Assembly: GCA_021817875.1 (NCBI GenBank)
Contig: JAKAFQ010000011.1
Coordinates: forward strand, 1 to 21,055
Length of the DNA: 21,055 nucleotides
DNA from: Pseudomonadota bacterium
GTDB taxonomy: Bacteria; Pseudomonadota; Gammaproteobacteria; Steroidobacterales; Steroidobacteraceae
Reading direction: 5' to 3'
The notes under the pieces are model-generated. The model was not told the DNA's origin. It did no database searches and saw nothing but the letters and a program-made list of their open reading frames with translations. The position numbers and the translations under genes were made by a program. Shown here piece after piece: positions 6,826 to 14,682 of the stretch; the first letter of the stretch is position 1; each line of letters starts with the position of its first letter.

Positions 6826-9255
6826 TCAGAACTTCACCCTCAGCGTGACGCCGAAGGTCCGTGGAGGCAGGATGTTCATCCACTGCAGCGCCTGCCCGTC
6901 CGGACCCCGGGGCGCCGGGGCCGTGGTACTGCCCGGAACCGAGGATCCCGCGGACATCTTCACCGCACCATTCTCGATGTTCTTCACCCACACGCGCACC
7001 GACCACCGGTTCGTCGAGCTGTCGTACCCCAGACTCAGATCCGTGCGGGTGAATCCGTTCTGCACCTGAGACGGCGACAGGTAGGAGTAACCGACCCAGT
7101 ACTTCTCCGTCAGATACGAATCCACGCTGGCGGCCACGGTTGCGCCGCTGCGCGTCGTCCAGATGTGGGTGTAGCCGAGATCCCCTGCCCAGCGCGGCGC
7201 ATTGTTGAACGGCTTGCCGCTGTCATTCACCGGGTTATTCGGAAAGATGAACGGATACGTGAAGGAGCCGTAGCGTGTACTGAGATACTCCACCGACGCC
7301 CGGATCCGGTCGCTCGATGTCAGCAGATACTCCGTGCTCAGGTCGAGACCCTTGTCGATGCCACGGCCGGCGTTCACCACGGCTGGCACGATGACCGGCG
7401 GAAGGCCGGCCAACGGCAGCAGGAAGATCGACTGGACCTGCTGATTGGTGTATATCCAGTAGAACGCTTCCGCGTTCAACCGCATGCGCCGGTGCAGCAG
7501 CGTGTTTTTGATGCCGACGTCGTACGCCCGCAGCTCCTCGGGCTTGTAAGTCAGCAGCGGCACCAGCGACGGATCCACCGTCAGGCCCGGCGTCAACCCC
7601 GGGGTGGGCGCCGCCCCGAATCCCCCCGCCTTGTATCCCGTGGCGACGTTGCCGTACAGCATCGACCTGCGCGTCAGATCCGCCGCGAAGCCGAGCCGCC
7701 AGGTCACTTTGTGGTCCTGAACCTTCCAGTATTCATTGAACGGCGAGAAGACTCCCGGCAGAACTTCGTTGCTGGTATAGCCGGACTCGACTTTCCGGTC
7801 GTTGGTGTAACGGGCACCGGCGATCAGGCGCAGGGACGGCAGAATCGCATAGGACGCCTGCGCGAAGCCGGCATAGGAGCGCGTCACGTCGTGAGGCGTG
7901 CTGGTGATCTGCACGAGTTCCGGCTCGGCGGCGCCGATCTGCGGGAAGCTCTGCTGCACCCGCACGTAGTTGGGCAGATTTTCATTGAGCCCGTAGACGC
8001 CGATGACCCAGATCAGACGCCGCGACAGGGAACGATTCGATCCGAGCCGGATCTCGAGGCTGCGGGAAATGTCGTGCATCGTCTGCAGGAATCCGAATCC
8101 CTGGTCCGCGTCGTTCCAGTCCTCGCGATAGGACTGGTAGGCCGGCAGCGCCACCAGGTTCGCGAAGCCCAGATTCCAGTCGATGTGCGCCCAGATGCGC
8201 CAGTTGTCATTGACCTGGTAGGGATTGGCGGGAATGAGCTGTGTCTGTCCGCCGGTCGGCGAGGGAAAGACATTCTGCATGGTCCACGGATCGCCGTGAC
8301 CGAGAACGCTTGGCCAGTAGTAGGCGCCGCTCGAGGTGATCACGGGCACACGCTGATCGCCCTTGCCGCCGAGGTGATCGTACTCGCCGCCGAGCAGCAC
8401 GCTCAGCTGCCGCAGGGGTTTCCACAGCAGCTTGACCCGACCGGCATAATCATCCGCGGCATCGAGTCCGTCCGAGAGGTAGCCGGAGTGACGCTTGGTG
8501 TCGAAAGCGACCCGGGCCGCGAGGTGCTCCGCCAGCGGCTCATTGAGCATCCCGGTGGTTTCGAACAGGCCATAACTGCCGGCCGTGATCCCCAGCGAGC
8601 CCGCGCTCCGGAACAGCGGGTTGTTGGTCACGATATTGATCGCGCCCGCGGTGGCATTTCTGCCATAGAGGGTGCCTTGCGGTCCCTTGAGGATTTCCAT
8701 GCGGGCGACGTCGAACAACAGGTTGTTTGCGCCCGAAGGCAGGGTCTGCGGCACTCCGTCTTCGTTGACGGTGACGTCCGGATCCGCATAAGGATTGGAA
8801 GCGCTGTTGCCCACGCCCCGGATGAATACACTGGTCCCACCACGCTCGTGGTACAGCTTGACGCCCGGCACGACGTCGGCGATGTCATTGACGCTGGTGA
8901 TGCCGCGCCGGATCAATTGTGCGCCGCCGACCACCGATATGTCGACGGGCGTCCGCTGCACGTTGCTTTGACGCCGCTCGGCGGTGACCACGATCTCCTG
9001 GAGCTGAACGGCGCCGCCTTTGTCCGACTCGGCGGCCTGGGATCGGACCGTGCCGCATAGCACGCATGCGCAGAACAGGGCGATCAGCGGGGTCCGCGCC
9101 CGCGGGCGGGTGCCGGCTGTCGTACGACTGGTGTAAGGTTGAATCGCAACGCGATGCTGCATGACGGCTTGCCCTGATTTCATTCGGAATGCGCCGGCAC
9201 GCGGCGCCGTTGAATAGTTGTCCGGCATTCCTCGGGCGATCGCGGTGTTCCTCAT
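6826..9255 (-). CDS. TonB-dependent outer-membrane receptor (first)
   Basis: This is an outer-membrane barrel receptor of up to 809 residues that imports a ligand using TonB energy. A basic n-region and the hydrophobic stretch LIALFCACVLCGTV ending at RSQA form the signal peptide. A TonB-box-like EIVVTAERRQ, a plug domain (IRRGITSVNDIADVVPGV, FIRGVGN, ARMEILKGPQGTLYGRNATA) and the C-terminal barrel follow. The barrel ends in an aromatic residue (VTLRVKF). The start at 9255 is chosen because its ATG overlaps the SDR stop as ATGA, which suggests translational coupling. It makes a very long leader of about 70 residues, and ATGs at 9183 or 9162 give a more ordinary signal peptide, although neither has a ribosome binding site. 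The ligand is unknown. No siderophore genes are nearby, so a carbon substrate is likely. Confidence 0.93.
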   Translation of the reverse strand: MRNTAIARGMPDNYSTAPRAGAFRMKSGQAVMQHRVAIQPYTSRTTAGTRPRARTPLIALFCACVLCGTVRSQAAESDKGGAVQLQEIVVTAERRQSNVQRTPVDISVVGGAQLIRRGITSVNDIADVVPGVKLYHERGGTSVFIRGVGNSASNPYADPDVTVNEDGVPQTLPSGANNLLFDVARMEILKGPQGTLYGRNATAGAINIVTNNPLFRSAGSLGITAGSYGLFETTGMLNEPLAEHLAARVAFDTKRHSGYLSDGLDAADDYAGRVKLLWKPLRQLSVLLGGEYDHLGGKGDQRVPVITSSGAYYWPSVLGHGDPWTMQNVFPSPTGGQTQLIPANPYQVNDNWRIWAHIDWNLGFANLVALPAYQSYREDWNDADQGFGFLQTMHDISRSLEIRLGSNRSLSRRLIWVIGVYGLNENLPNYVRVQQSFPQIGAAEPELVQITSTPHDVTRSYAGFAQASYAILPSLRLIAGARYTNDRKVESGYTSNEVLPGVFSPFNEYWKVQDHKVTWRLGFAADLTRRSMLYGNVATGYKAGGFGAAPTPGLTPGLTVDPSLVPLLTYKPEELRAYDVGIKNTLLHRRMRLNAEAFYWIYTNQQVQSIFLLPLAGLPPVIVPAVVNAGRGIDKGLDLSTEYLLTSSDRIRASVEYLSTRYGSFTYPFIFPNNPVNDSGKPFNNAPRWAGDLGYTHIWTTRSGATVAASVDSYLTEKYWVGYSYLSPSQVQNGFTRTDLSLGYDSSTNRWSVRVWVKNIENGAVKMSAGSSVPGSTTAPAPRGPDGQALQWMNILPPRTFGVTLRVKF

Positions 9256-9992
9256 GTGCGCACCTGACCGCCGTCGACCACCCAGGTCTGCCCGGTGATG
9301 AACGCGGCATCGTCCGAGGCGAGGAACGAAACCACCCCCGCCTGATCACTGGGTTTACCGATGCGCCTGATGCTCTGGCTCGATGCGACGCGCTCGAAGA
9401 ATTCCGGCGGCAACGAGGACTCGGTGTTGGGCGTCAGGGTGAGGCCCGGCGCGATGCAGTTGACCGTCACCCCGTATGCGCCGACCTCCCCGGCAAGGCC
9501 GTGCGCGAAGCCCATCAGGGCTCCCTTGGTCGTGACGTAGTGGGTCATGGACATTCCACCCACCCAGAATGTCGAGGAGGCGACCAGGATGATCCGTCCC
9601 CAACCTGCCGCGCGCATCGCCGGCAGGACCTGCTGCGTCAGGTGGAACGCGGCGTCCTGACCCACGGCCTGAGCCCGTCGCCAATCCGCGTGGGTCAATT
9701 GCTCGAAGGGCATGAGAAACAGCGCCGCCGCGGCGTGGACCAGGATCGCAGGCTCCCCGAGGGCGCAGCGCACCTGCTCCAGGCCGGCTCGGATCGCCTC
9801 CGGCTCGGCCACGTCGCACCGGTACGAATGCACCGATCCGGGCATTCCGGCCGCCAGCTGTTCGGTGCCGAGGCCGGCCGCGACGTCGAAGTTCGCGACC
9901 TCCGCGCCGTCGGCCGCCAGTCGCAGGGCGACCGCCTGTCCGATTCCGCTGCTGCCGCCGGTCACCAGCGCCACTTTTCCGGAATGCTTCAT
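9252..9992 (-). CDS. Short-chain dehydrogenase/reductase (SDR) with an altered catalytic tetrad
   Basis: This is a classical SDR of 246 residues, an NAD(P)-dependent alcohol/ketone oxidoreductase. The nucleotide-binding motif TGGSSGIG is at residues 11-18. The catalytic Ser is at about 139-140 (VASS), and Tyr152 and Lys156 form YVTTK. CIAPGLTLTP and the C-terminal WVVDGGQ are also standard. The NNAG motif is replaced by VHAAAA (residues 85-90), and the usual catalytic Asn falls on Gly111 (AQAVGQDAAF). The start at 9992 gives the canonical N terminus, with GGGGGA upstream. An in-frame ATG at 10028 overlaps the MFS stop as ATGA and is the alternative, giving 12 more residues. It is probably co-translated with the upstream MFS and downstream TonB genes. 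It likely oxidises a hydroxyl intermediate of the pathway. Confidence 0.9.
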   Translation of the reverse strand: MKHSGKVALVTGGSSGIGQAVALRLAADGAEVANFDVAAGLGTEQLAAGMPGSVHSYRCDVAEPEAIRAGLEQVRCALGEPAILVHAAAALFLMPFEQLTHADWRRAQAVGQDAAFHLTQQVLPAMRAAGWGRIILVASSTFWVGGMSMTHYVTTKGALMGFAHGLAGEVGAYGVTVNCIAPGLTLTPNTESSLPPEFFERVASSQSIRRIGKPSDQAGVVSFLASDDAAFITGQTWVVDGGQVRT

Positions 9993-10024
9993 CGTGTCAA
10001 TTCCCCCGGGCGCACCGGCGCCAT

Positions 10025-11263
10025 TCATGGGACGGAACCCGGCGCCCAGCGAGCGCGCAGCATCGCTGCGAGAGTCAGCGCCGCGCTGAGCGCCGCGACG
10101 CCTCCGATCAGGGTGAACGTGTGCGAGCGATTGCCACCGGTTGCGTCGGTAATGGCCGGAAATGACATGGCCACCAGAAACTGACCGGAGGCCAGTGTGC
10201 CCTGCCAGATTCCGCTGCCCCGGCCGCGGTGCTCGAAGGGCAGAAAGCGCATCGAGGCCGTGAGCAACGTCGGCAGCAACGCGCCGCAGCCGATCTGGTT
10301 TGCGAACGCCGCGCCGATCAGAACCGGCACCGTCGGCGCGTGGCCCATCAGCAGAAAAGTTGCAGCGATCAGCGTGAGCTCGCCGAGCAACAGGATTCCA
10401 GGACCGCGTTTGACGACCAGCTGAAAGCCGACGGCGCCGGCCACCATCCCCCAGCTCGCGAGCCCCATCCAGGCCCCGATGGCCGCGGAGTCGACGACAC
10501 CGTATCGAGGCAATAGAGTAGGGACCTCGAACTGCACGGTGTAAAAGAAGTACGCCCCGACCAGGGTCACCAGGCAGATCCGCGCCATTTGGGGCCAGGG
10601 GAAGCCGTGCCAGGACAGATGTCCGACGGTTTCGCCGGCGTGCTCGTCCGGCTTCGGCTCCCAGGTGAAGAGCAGGATCCCGAGCAGCCAGATCAGGGCG
10701 ATGCCGTAAATGAGAAATGGGCCGTTCCAACCGATGCGGCTGCCGAGATAACCGCTCAATGGGATCAGCAGGCTCGCGGATACGGTCGCGACCGCCGCCT
10801 GGAAACCCAGCAGCCGGTCGCGCGCGCGCCCCTTGAAATAGTCTCCGAGCAGCGCGGTGGTGACCGTCAGCACGACGCCCTCGCACAGGCCGACGCCCAC
10901 CCGGCACAGCGCGATGGGCACGAGCCGCTCGAGAAAGAACGGCCCCACCCCCGCCACGACATACACGCTCATCGCCACGAGCAGCACCGGTCGTCTGCCC
11001 AGCACGTCGGCGAGATAGCCGGCCACGACGGTAAATCCGGTCGCCGCGAGCGCTGGCACGGTGAGCAGGAAGGGAACCCAGTACTCGTTTCCCGGCACTC
11101 CCTTGAAGTGCTGCGTCAACAGTCCCTGAACCGGCTGCAGCACCACCGAGCCCATGACCGCCAAGGTGATGGGCAACAACAGCACGAGCGCCTGCACGGG
11201 CCCGGCCGTTCTGCTCCGGGTGCCCACCGCATCTGTCCCATCCGTCAAGGCTGACGACTCCAT
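10025..11263 (-). CDS. MFS transporter (second)
   Basis: This is a 412-residue major facilitator permease. It has about twelve hydrophobic segments and the loop motif GYLADVLGRRPVLL at about residues 82-95. A second family element is CRVGVGLCEGVVLTVTTALL, in helix 4. The stop overlaps an in-frame upstream ATG of the SDR gene (ATGA at 10025-10028), so translation of the two is probably coupled. The gene follows the large TonB receptor by 83 bp with no obvious promoter, and no clear Shine-Dalgarno sequence is visible. The likely role is inner-membrane passage of the compound brought in by the neighbouring receptors. Residues 106-150 are duplicated as a broken fragment at 14533-14666. Confidence 0.92.
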   Translation of the reverse strand: MESSALTDGTDAVGTRSRTAGPVQALVLLLPITLAVMGSVVLQPVQGLLTQHFKGVPGNEYWVPFLLTVPALAATGFTVVAGYLADVLGRRPVLLVAMSVYVVAGVGPFFLERLVPIALCRVGVGLCEGVVLTVTTALLGDYFKGRARDRLLGFQAAVATVSASLLIPLSGYLGSRIGWNGPFLIYGIALIWLLGILLFTWEPKPDEHAGETVGHLSWHGFPWPQMARICLVTLVGAYFFYTVQFEVPTLLPRYGVVDSAAIGAWMGLASWGMVAGAVGFQLVVKRGPGILLLGELTLIAATFLLMGHAPTVPVLIGAAFANQIGCGALLPTLLTASMRFLPFEHRGRGSGIWQGTLASGQFLVAMSFPAITDATGGNRSHTFTLIGGVAALSAALTLAAMLRARWAPGSVP

Positions 11264-11346
11264 GGTGATATGCCGGTCAGCCGACCTGCGTCCCGGTGCC
11301 GCCGCGACTGCCGTGGGCCACGCCCGGTGCTTTCACGGCACAGATC

Positions 11347-13485
11347 TCAAAAGTCCGCCGAAACGCTCAGGCCATAGGTTCTGGGCGGGGCGAGCATGAG
11401 CACCGCGTCGAATGGATTCGCGAGCCCCAGCGTGCGCACTGCCGTTCCCTCCAGGTTTTTTCCGAATACCCGCACCCGCCACACGCCGCTCGCCGACGTG
11501 TACATGAGGTAAGCATCGGTGCGCGTGAACGACGTCTGGTATGAGTCGAGCGTACGCTCCACCGTCGTCCAGTAGCCATGGGTGAGGTGACTGGTGAGGC
11601 TGCCCGTGACCGTTGCACCATCGTTGAGCTCGAACACATGCGAGTAGCCGACGTCCGCGGACCAGACGGGCGCGTTCGGCAACTGCTGGTCGCTGTGATT
11701 GACGGGCCCGGTGAGCACCGACGTATAGACGAACCGGCCGAAGCGGCTATGAATGAAAGACCAGCCGAGCGAAAAGGTGTCCCTGCGGGTGGCTCGCCAG
11801 CGCGTTTCGAGTTCCGCGCCATACAGCGTGGCGCTTGCCGCGTTGCTGGTCACGAGCGCGAACGCGCCGCCAACGATGTCCGGATACGACGCCTGGTAGT
11901 CCTTATAATCGTAATACCAGATCGACCCGTTGGCTATCAGCCGTCTGTGCAGCCACTCGTTCTTGGAGCCGATCTCGTAGGCGAGAATTTTCTCCGGATC
12001 ATACGTATTCGCCGGAAACTGCTGAGAATAACCACCCGCTTTGAAGCCACTCGAGACCTTGCCATACACCATCGAACGTCTCGAGAGCTTCTCTTCCAGC
12101 ACCGCCTTGTAGGTGAACGAATTCCAACTCCTGCTCGGCCGCACGTCCGGCAGTCCACTGCCGTCGATGAACACATAGCGGGCGCTCTTGATGTCCCTCG
12201 TGACTCGCACACCACCCTCGACCTGCAACCGTGCGGGCAATGGAACCGTGACGTCCGCGTACGCGGCATAGGACGCTGAGCCCGCGACGCGCAGCTCGGG
12301 ATTGGCGGCCGGTGCCGCCGGCACGGAAATCAGGCTGGGAATGACCCGACGGCCCTCGTCGTCGGTCATGTAATAGAGGCCTCCGACCCATTGGACGCGC
12401 GACCGCGGCGCCGAGACCGCCCGGAGCTCGACGCTCGTTTGCCGGCCGTCGCGCCGGTCGGCCACCGATGGCGCGAGACCGAGTAACACGTTCGCCTCGC
12501 TCTTTCCAAAGCCGTTGTGTCCGGCAAGCAGCGTGACGGTCGCCGATTGGAAGCTGTAGTCGATCTTGACCAGCGTATTCCAAGAGTACAGATCGCGGTA
12601 CCCGGCAGGCTTGTTGCTCGAGAAGGGCGCGACGTTGTTCAGCGGCGCCTCGACGGTGCCGAAATCGTGATCGCGGAGATGCTCGTACGAGGCCGCCCAC
12701 AGGACCCGCCAGTTTTCCCCGGGTTGCCACAACAGCTTGACGCGTCCGGCTTTGGTATTGCCGTTGTCGTTGCCGTTGCTCAGATATCCGTTGTGCCTGC
12801 GGGACATAAGAGCTACCCGTAACGTGAGCGCGTTCGACAGCGGCACGTTGGCCATCGCGTTGGCAGCGAATTCCTGATAGTTTCCGACCTCTATCCGGGC
12901 GGAACCGCGGCTCACCCCGGGAAGCGGATCGTTGGTGATGACATTCACGACGCCCGCAGTCGCATTTTGTCCGTAGAGCGTTCCCTGCGGACCGCGCAGC
13001 ACCTCGATGCGCTTGACGTCGAACATGGCGGAGGTCACGGCCTCCGTCTCCTGCTGGTAGATGCCGTCGACATTCAGGCTCACGGCCGGATCACCGAGCT
13101 GGGAGTCCGCGTCAGACCCCACCCCCCGAATGAAGATCTGCGCGCCGTTTGCGCTGCCCTCCATGCGGACGGCGGGTACGTCCGCGAGAGCCGAGTCGAT
13201 GTTTGTCTTGCCTTGATCGGCCAGCTGATGGCCGGTGAGGACGACCCCCGAAAAAGTCGTGTCCTGCAAACTCTGGCGCCGATCCTCGGCGGTGACGATC
13301 ACCTCGGCGAGGGCGGCCGGAGCGCTGTGCGCTTCGGCGGCGTCGGCCGGGTTTACGCCCAAGGCAGCGCCCGGGGTAGGCGGCTCAGCCGCGTGACTGC
13401 GCGGCATGAGCAGCGCACCGCACAGCACGGCCCCGACGCCAACGCGACTGAGCCAGTGCGGCTTCATGTTCATTTTCACGTTCAT
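11347..13485 (-). CDS. TonB-dependent outer-membrane receptor (second), first gene of the minus-strand cluster
   Basis: This is an outer-membrane receptor of about 712 residues. It starts MNVKMNMKPHW and has a signal peptide VGVGAVLCGALLMPRSHA cleaved before AEPP. A TonB-box-like AEVIVTAEDRRQ, plug elements (FIRGVGSDADSQLGDP, KRIEVLRGPQGTLYGQNATA) and a barrel follow, with the C-terminal aromatic residue in SVSADF. The frame is open upstream to 13671, but 13485 is chosen because GGGGAG precedes it by a few bases and it puts the signal peptide at the N terminus. It also leaves the palindromic operator region outside the gene. It is divergent from the MarR gene and probably controlled by it. 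It resembles the receptor at 6826-9255 in plan but not closely in sequence, so the two may take different ligands. Confidence 0.94.
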   Translation of the reverse strand: MNVKMNMKPHWLSRVGVGAVLCGALLMPRSHAAEPPTPGAALGVNPADAAEAHSAPAALAEVIVTAEDRRQSLQDTTFSGVVLTGHQLADQGKTNIDSALADVPAVRMEGSANGAQIFIRGVGSDADSQLGDPAVSLNVDGIYQQETEAVTSAMFDVKRIEVLRGPQGTLYGQNATAGVVNVITNDPLPGVSRGSARIEVGNYQEFAANAMANVPLSNALTLRVALMSRRHNGYLSNGNDNGNTKAGRVKLLWQPGENWRVLWAASYEHLRDHDFGTVEAPLNNVAPFSSNKPAGYRDLYSWNTLVKIDYSFQSATVTLLAGHNGFGKSEANVLLGLAPSVADRRDGRQTSVELRAVSAPRSRVQWVGGLYYMTDDEGRRVIPSLISVPAAPAANPELRVAGSASYAAYADVTVPLPARLQVEGGVRVTRDIKSARYVFIDGSGLPDVRPSRSWNSFTYKAVLEEKLSRRSMVYGKVSSGFKAGGYSQQFPANTYDPEKILAYEIGSKNEWLHRRLIANGSIWYYDYKDYQASYPDIVGGAFALVTSNAASATLYGAELETRWRATRRDTFSLGWSFIHSRFGRFVYTSVLTGPVNHSDQQLPNAPVWSADVGYSHVFELNDGATVTGSLTSHLTHGYWTTVERTLDSYQTSFTRTDAYLMYTSASGVWRVRVFGKNLEGTAVRTLGLANPFDAVLMLAPPRTYGLSVSADF

Positions 13486-13569
13486 CTTCTCCCCGACTCT
13501 TCTTGTGTCCGAAGTTTCCAATGGCTCATGCGTGCGCGGCTCACAGCTCGCGGCATGGCTGATTATTGT

Positions 13570-13595
13570 CGATGGTATACCATCGTTAATTAACG
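13570..13595. promoter_or_regulatory. Two overlapping perfect palindromes, putative MarR operator
   Basis: Between the divergent TonB receptor (start 13485) and MarR (start 13708) genes lies CGATGGTATACCATCG (13570-13585), a perfect 16-bp palindrome. It overlaps by two bases a perfect 12-bp palindrome, CGTTAATTAACG (13584-13595). MarR-family dimers typically bind 16-20 bp palindromes in such divergent intergenic regions and repress both genes. The stretch is far more AT-rich than its surroundings, so promoter elements probably overlap it, but no clean -35/-10 pair could be fixed. The rest of the 222-bp gap shows nothing else recognisable. Confidence 0.6.
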
Positions 13596-13707
13596 GGCAA
13601 GACCTTCTGGAAAGTGCACAACTCGCCGGGCGCATGCGGGCTCCGTCATGCACCGCGGCGAGCTGCGCCATGGCGGCAGACGCCGCGCGGCGTTATGATG
13701 CGCGGCG

Positions 13708-14205
13708 ATGGTCAAGTCCAAGACGAGACGTCGAAAGCCGAGCCTGTCGGCCGAGCAGATCAGGCGGATCCGGGAGACGGGGCCCATGGGCCGCTACGTC
13801 GGATCGCAGATCCGCCTGACTCACATCGCGGCGTTGGATGCGCTCGAAGCCCAGCTGGCGCCGTTCCGCAGCTCGACGGCGCGTTTCGCACTCCTCGATC
13901 AGCTGAGTGAGCTTCGCGGCCCCACCCAGGGGACCCTGGCGGACATTCTGGATGTCGACCGGACCACTCTGGTGCCCATGTTGGCGAGCATGGAACGTCA
14001 GGGGCTGGTGCGGCGCACGTCCTCTACCGAGGACAGACGGACGCTGAAGGTCGAACTGACCCCCAAGGGGCAGTTGCTGCTGCAGAAGCTGCGGCCGATC
14101 GCCGCCGCCCACGAGCGCCGCCTGTGCCGCGGCATGACGGAAAGCGACAAGTCGGCGTTCATCGAAACGCTGCACCGCATCCGGCGCAGTCTCAGCGAGC
14201 CGTAG
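13708..14205 (+). CDS. MarR family transcriptional regulator
   Basis: This 165-residue protein carries the winged helix-turn-helix of the MarR family. Such dimeric regulators usually repress a divergent operon until an aromatic or other small ligand binds. An N-terminal basic stretch (KTRRRKPSLSAEQIRRI) is followed by a dimerisation helix, then a recognition region (GTLADILDVDRTTLVPMLAS) and the wing (MERQGLVRRT, then EDRRTLKVELTPKG). The C-terminal helices complete the usual length. The start ATG has no evident ribosome binding site. The gene faces the TonB receptor across a palindrome-bearing region, so that receptor and the cluster behind it are the likely targets. The last 30 codons are duplicated at 16877-16969 with two amino-acid changes. 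Confidence 0.92.
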   Translation: MVKSKTRRRKPSLSAEQIRRIRETGPMGRYVGSQIRLTHIAALDALEAQLAPFRSSTARFALLDQLSELRGPTQGTLADILDVDRTTLVPMLASMERQGLVRRTSSTEDRRTLKVELTPKGQLLLQKLRPIAAAHERRLCRGMTESDKSAFIETLHRIRRSLSEP

Positions 14206-14311
14206 CCGGCGCGGCGCAGCGCGCGACGATCAGTCCGACCGAGCCAGCTCCGCCAGCACCTCGCTCGTGTGCTCCCCCAGGTGCGGCGAGGGCCGCCCCA
14301 TGGCGAGCTGC
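14113..14311. repeat. 199-bp direct repeat, left copy (MarR/CoA-transferase junction)
   Basis: This segment matches 16877-17075 over 199 bp without gaps and with about six mismatches (97% identity by eye). It contains the last 31 codons of MarR, the short convergent spacer and the last 27 or so codons (minus strand) of a CoA-transferase. The two copies are in the same orientation, 2764 bp apart, and flank the IclR and Rieske genes. Confidence 0.93.
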
Positions 14312-14334
14312 GGCCGCTCCAGGAACGCACACAG
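14230..14334 (-). pseudogene. CoA-transferase C-terminal remnant with internal deletion
   Basis: On the minus strand this encodes the C-terminal end of the CaiB/BaiF CoA-transferase found intact at 16994-18166. Bases 14230-14311 match the last 27 codons. At the 10-mer GGCGAGCTGC (14302-14311) the match jumps to the intact gene's 17348-17380 (CAFLERPQLA), so 282 bp (94 codons) are missing. The remnant runs in frame into the EthD-like remnant next to it, and an open frame spans 14230-14625, but it has no complete domain. I read it as a relic, not a functional gene. Confidence 0.85.
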
Positions 14335-14535
14335 CCCGCGCTGGCGCTTCACCTGCGACACGCGGGTCTTGAGGAACCACTCTTCCCCCTCCTCGAGCCG
14401 CACGTCCTTCGGGCATCGCAGCAGAACATGCCAGCGCAGCACCTGCTTCTGGCCGGGCGACACATCATGCCCGAGGAAATCCTCGGTGGGCTGCCAGGGA
14501 ATGAAGCACGCCCCCACCGTCAGCCAGACCGGCGG
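14331..14535 (-). pseudogene. Remnant of an EthD-like gene (middle third)
   Basis: These 205 bp align without gaps to 2669-2873, with about 21 mismatches (about 90% identity by eye). They encode the equivalent of residues 92-160 of the EthD-like protein (CFIPWQPTEDFLGHDVSPGQ is identical). Neither the N-terminal nor the C-terminal third is present. The divergence shows this came from an older paralogue and not from a recent copy of the gene at 2367-3146. It fuses in frame to the CoA-transferase remnant, probably by chance. Confidence 0.85.
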
Positions 14536-14666
14536 TCGCGCACGCGGCCCTTGAAAGAGTTTCCGGGCAGCGTGGTGGCGACCGTCATCACGACGCCCTC
14601 GCACAGGCCGACGCCCACCCGGCACAGCGCGAGGGGCACGAGCCGCTCGAGAAAGAACGGCCCCAC
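14533..14666 (-). pseudogene. Remnant of an MFS transporter gene
   Basis: These 134 bp align without gaps to 10815-10948. They encode the equivalent of residues 106-150 of the second MFS transporter (FFLERLVPLALCRVGVGLCE against FFLERLVPIALCRVGVGLCE). The reading frame of this piece is shifted relative to the adjoining EthD remnant, so no single protein can carry both in their native frames. The remnant ends 16 bp before the stop of the IclR gene. Confidence 0.83.
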
Positions 14667-14682
14667 TGAGCGATCCTGGCCG

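Noticed and set aside
6715..9060. 781-codon plus-strand open frame opposite the TonB receptor
   Set aside because: It is an antisense shadow. The minus strand has the signal peptide, TonB box, plug and terminal aromatic residue.
14230..14625. Open frame of 131 codons that could be annotated as a gene
   Set aside because: It is a chimera of a shadow frame of the MFS remnant, the EthD remnant and the CoA-transferase remnant, with no complete domain. The open frame is explained by GC-rich composition and an in-frame join.
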